The translations under genes were made by a program, and so were the position numbers. Below, piece by piece: positions 61,685 through 64,000 of a DNA stretch of 64,000 nt. The stretch's first letter is position 1, and each line of letters begins with the position of its first letter. The notes under the pieces were generated by a model, which saw only the letters and a program-made list of their open reading frames with translations, ran no database searches and was not told where the DNA came from. This stretch comes from Macrobrachium rosenbergii (Eukaryota; Arthropoda; Malacostraca; Decapoda; Palaemonidae). The stretch spans positions 12,119,508 through 12,183,507 of the forward strand of contig NC_089766.1 of the NCBI RefSeq assembly GCF_040412425.1. Direction: 5' to 3'.

Positions 61685-62054
61685 TGTAAAAGAAAACTAC
61701 TGTGCCGGCTTTGTCTGTCCTTCCGCACTTTTTCTATCCGGCTTCAGATCTTAAAAACTACTGAGGCCAGAGGGCTGCAAATTGGTATATTGATCATCCA
61801 CCCTCCAATCATCAGACATACCAAATTGCAGCCGTCTAGCCTCAGTAGTTTTTATTTTATTTAGGGTTAAAGTTAGCCATAATCGTGCTTCAGGCAACGA
61901 TATAGGTTAGGCCACCACCTGCCCGTGGTTAAAGTTTCTTGGGTCGCGGCTCATACAGCATTACACCGAGTTCACCGAAAGATAGATCTATTTTCGGTGG
62001 CCGTGATTATACGATGTACAGAAAACTCGATTTCTTCGGCGCATTTTTTACTTA
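61685..62054 (-). repeat. Dispersed SINE-like repeat with internal hairpin, copy B (inverted)
   Basis: The reverse complement of this segment aligns with 51141-51510 over almost its whole length, including ATGGCTAACTTTAACC, TGGAGGGTGGATGATCA and TTTTTAAGATCTGA. The internal inverted arms (AAAACTACTGAGGC and complement) are kept, at about 61754-61790 and 61814-61852. Confidence 0.85.
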
Positions 62055-62561
62055 TTTAAATGTGTATAAAGCAATTACTAAGCTAAATATAGCCATAATT
62101 AACCTTTCACACACAACAGGGTGAAGCATATTTAGGGGAAAGCCTCAATTATCTCTCCCTCTTGCGGCTGTGATTACCGCTATCCACACTTCCTCTCAAG
62201 TTAGCTTTGCTCTCCTGCCCTTATCGAGTGGGTTGGAAGGTTGTGCCGAAAGATTATAGGCTGTATGAAGTAGTGGCTAGATACTCTGTTCAGTTGGTTA
62301 TTATTATACTGGGATGTAATTCTTTATGTGTTTTTAATCGTCAAGGGTTTATCTGCATAGAATTGTAACAGTTCACTGAACGTGGTTACAGTCGCATTGC
62401 AGTGCTTATGATTCCTGTGATAACAGGTTGAGTCCTATTACAATGTCTGGATTCACTTTCAGAATGTTTGATTTCCATTGCAATGAAGTTGAAACTTCTG
62501 AGTGTCGAATACAGGCAATTTTAATCATCAGATTAAGGTGCGGAGCGTGATGAAAATAGCT

Positions 62562-62563
<2 letters not shown>

Positions 62564-62619
<56 letters not shown>
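62564..62619. repeat. (CT)n microsatellite
   Basis: About 28 CT units. Confidence 0.97.
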
Positions 62620-62621
<2 letters not shown>

Positions 62622-62748
62622 GGGCTGACATAGTAACACTCATCCTTGTTAATACAATAACAGTCGTCTGCATATCAGTGTCTTGGCTGACGAGATAAAA
62701 AGAATAAATACGTCACGCTTAAAAGAAATGGGGGCAAGGGAACACAAC

Positions 62749-62752
<4 letters not shown>

Positions 62753-62811
<59 letters not shown>
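62753..62811. repeat. (GA)n microsatellite
   Basis: About 29 GA units, 130 bp from a CT tract of similar length, so the pair forms a potential inverted repeat. Confidence 0.97.
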
Positions 62812-62814
<3 letters not shown>

Positions 62815-62819
62815 CGTTT

Positions 62820-63590
62820 TGTAATTCCTTTCTTACAATGGATCTATCTTGGCATATTTTAACCAGGAAAACTTTAAAGGAATTTGGGGAACACACAGAA
62901 TGACTGGGAGTTCTATGTCTTTAGATGTGAATGGTACTACCACCTAGATTTATCCAACCTTGTGCTGGCACGGGCTCTTGCTCTTCAGCAGCCCGTAAAG
63001 AAGTGAATGGTGTGAATGACTGGTCAGACAGACTGACGTACTCACGTGTTGGGAATTTTACGCAATATTCTCTGATATAATGAACATAAGTACTACCAGT
63101 TTTCTAAAACAATTAATTATCTGATGATATAGGTTGCATATTAGGAATTATAGTTTCAGGTGAATTACACAAGTGAATAATTATCGTGGCAGTAAGTATT
63201 CACTTATATTTATTATTAGGTATTGTTTATAAAAATATATATAAGCTACTGGTATTGTTCATAGAATTATTTTTTTTTATTAAACTTTGTATTCTCCTGC
63301 ATATTTATGTTTCATATGTTTATCGTATTTCGATGATTACCCTAAAACAAACAAATTAGTAATTTCTGTATTGAGTATTTCCGAGAATGCACAATTCTTA
63401 AACAAATTAGTTATATATTTCTAATATTAAGCATTATTATTGTTTTTATGTTACGCATTAATTTGAAACACGCTTAAATTAGCAATTTATCCCAACGTAA
63501 ATGTTGTCTTATCAATTTTGCTTCTATCGTTCTTATCGTTCATCCGCGTCGAGTACTCGAGTTTGTGTTGTAGAGCTCAAGATTTGGACA
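62820..63590. other. No feature recognised
   Basis: A/T-rich sequence; nothing coding or repetitive is supported here. Confidence 0.45.
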
Positions 63591-63736
63591 AACGCATGCG
63601 CACGTAAAATACGTCCCGAATAAAAGGAATTACAAGTAAATGAGTCATTCTATCTTATCGAAAGTGTCGTCTTATCTTTATTTTATCTGATTCCTTATTG
63701 TTCTTCCACGTTGTTGAGTACGCAAGACATATAGGG

Positions 63737-64000
63737 GCCGCTTAAACGAGATGTTTTCGATCTCAAATTGTCTTCAAGGGTGCATATCTTAGTCCGAAAC
63801 GTCCGGAAGTCTCATCTATATAAAGTCGATTTCTCTGTTTTCGTATGTAGCTTTGGGAGGGAAGCTGTTATAGAATTATAGGTGCCGTTTCCACGTAATG
63901 TTTTCGACATCATATCGTCTTCGTGGGTGTATATCTTTCTCCGAAACATCCGAAAGTCCTATCTCTATAAATCTATTTCTTTGTTTTCGTACGCAGCGTT
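63737..64000 (+). repeat. Tandem repeat, 147-bp period, continuing past the window
   Basis: Unit 1 begins GCCGCTTAAACGAGATG at 63737 and unit 2 GCCGTTTCCACGTAATG at 63884. Shared blocks include TGTTTTCGA, TCCGAAAC(G/A)TCCG and GATTTCTCTGTTTTCGTA-type ends. Each unit carries a TATAAA sequence. A weaker third unit may precede (CTTATCGTTCATCCGCGT near 63533 against CTTATTGTTCTTCCACGT near 63692). Confidence 0.82.

Overview
This is eukaryotic, AT-rich, intron-rich animal DNA. Long (TA)n, (GA/CT)n and (TG)n microsatellites, DIRS-type and mariner/Tigger-type transposons, short TTAGG-type telomere-like motifs and the repeat families present suggest an arthropod, most likely a decapod crustacean. The species cannot be fixed from the sequence alone. 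Three host genes can be read from spliced exons.

Layout. (1) Positions 787-26963, plus strand: the last seven coding exons of a FAM20B-type glycosaminoglycan xylosylkinase. Splice phases agree at every junction; the N-terminal exon(s) lie before the window. Its introns hold a 6.3-kb DIRS retrotransposon (1851-8135), a dead mariner inside a (TA)n tract (9861-11162), Tigger-like elements, a duplicated CT-microsatellite block, two abutting MITEs (16769-17407) and an element with 99-bp inverted repeats (22081-22400). (2) Positions 26964-32649: 3' flanks of two convergent genes. (3) Positions 32650-44895, minus strand: a complete eight-exon citramalyl-CoA lyase gene (CLYBL), about 340 residues with a mitochondrial presequence. 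Its intron 3 holds a second, different DIRS element (36089-42447). (4) Positions 44896-58800: gene-poor DNA with remnants of non-LTR retrotransposons (48790-52860), a dispersed hairpin-bearing repeat, microsatellites and a foldback repeat. (5) Positions 59030-59380, minus strand: the last coding exon of a PP1 glycogen-targeting subunit (PPP1R3 family, end of a CBM21 domain), with upstream exons beyond the visible coding sequence. (6) Positions 59381-64000: intronic or flanking DNA with another foldback repeat, a second copy of the dispersed repeat in the opposite orientation, and a 147-bp tandem repeat at the edge.

The host genes have unrelated roles (proteoglycan linker phosphorylation in the Golgi, mitochondrial C5-dicarboxyl-CoA breakdown, glycogen metabolism), and nothing suggests co-regulation. 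The most striking structures are the two DIRS elements. Each has inverted terminal repeats and an internal complementary region that joins the complements of both ends, and each lies in the sense direction of its host gene. Also notable are a (TA)n tract that appears to have been invaded several times by TA-targeting transposons, and two (TA)n-flanked foldback repeats with hammerhead-like core motifs. I found no clearly undescribed gene system; the novelty candidates are these repeat architectures.
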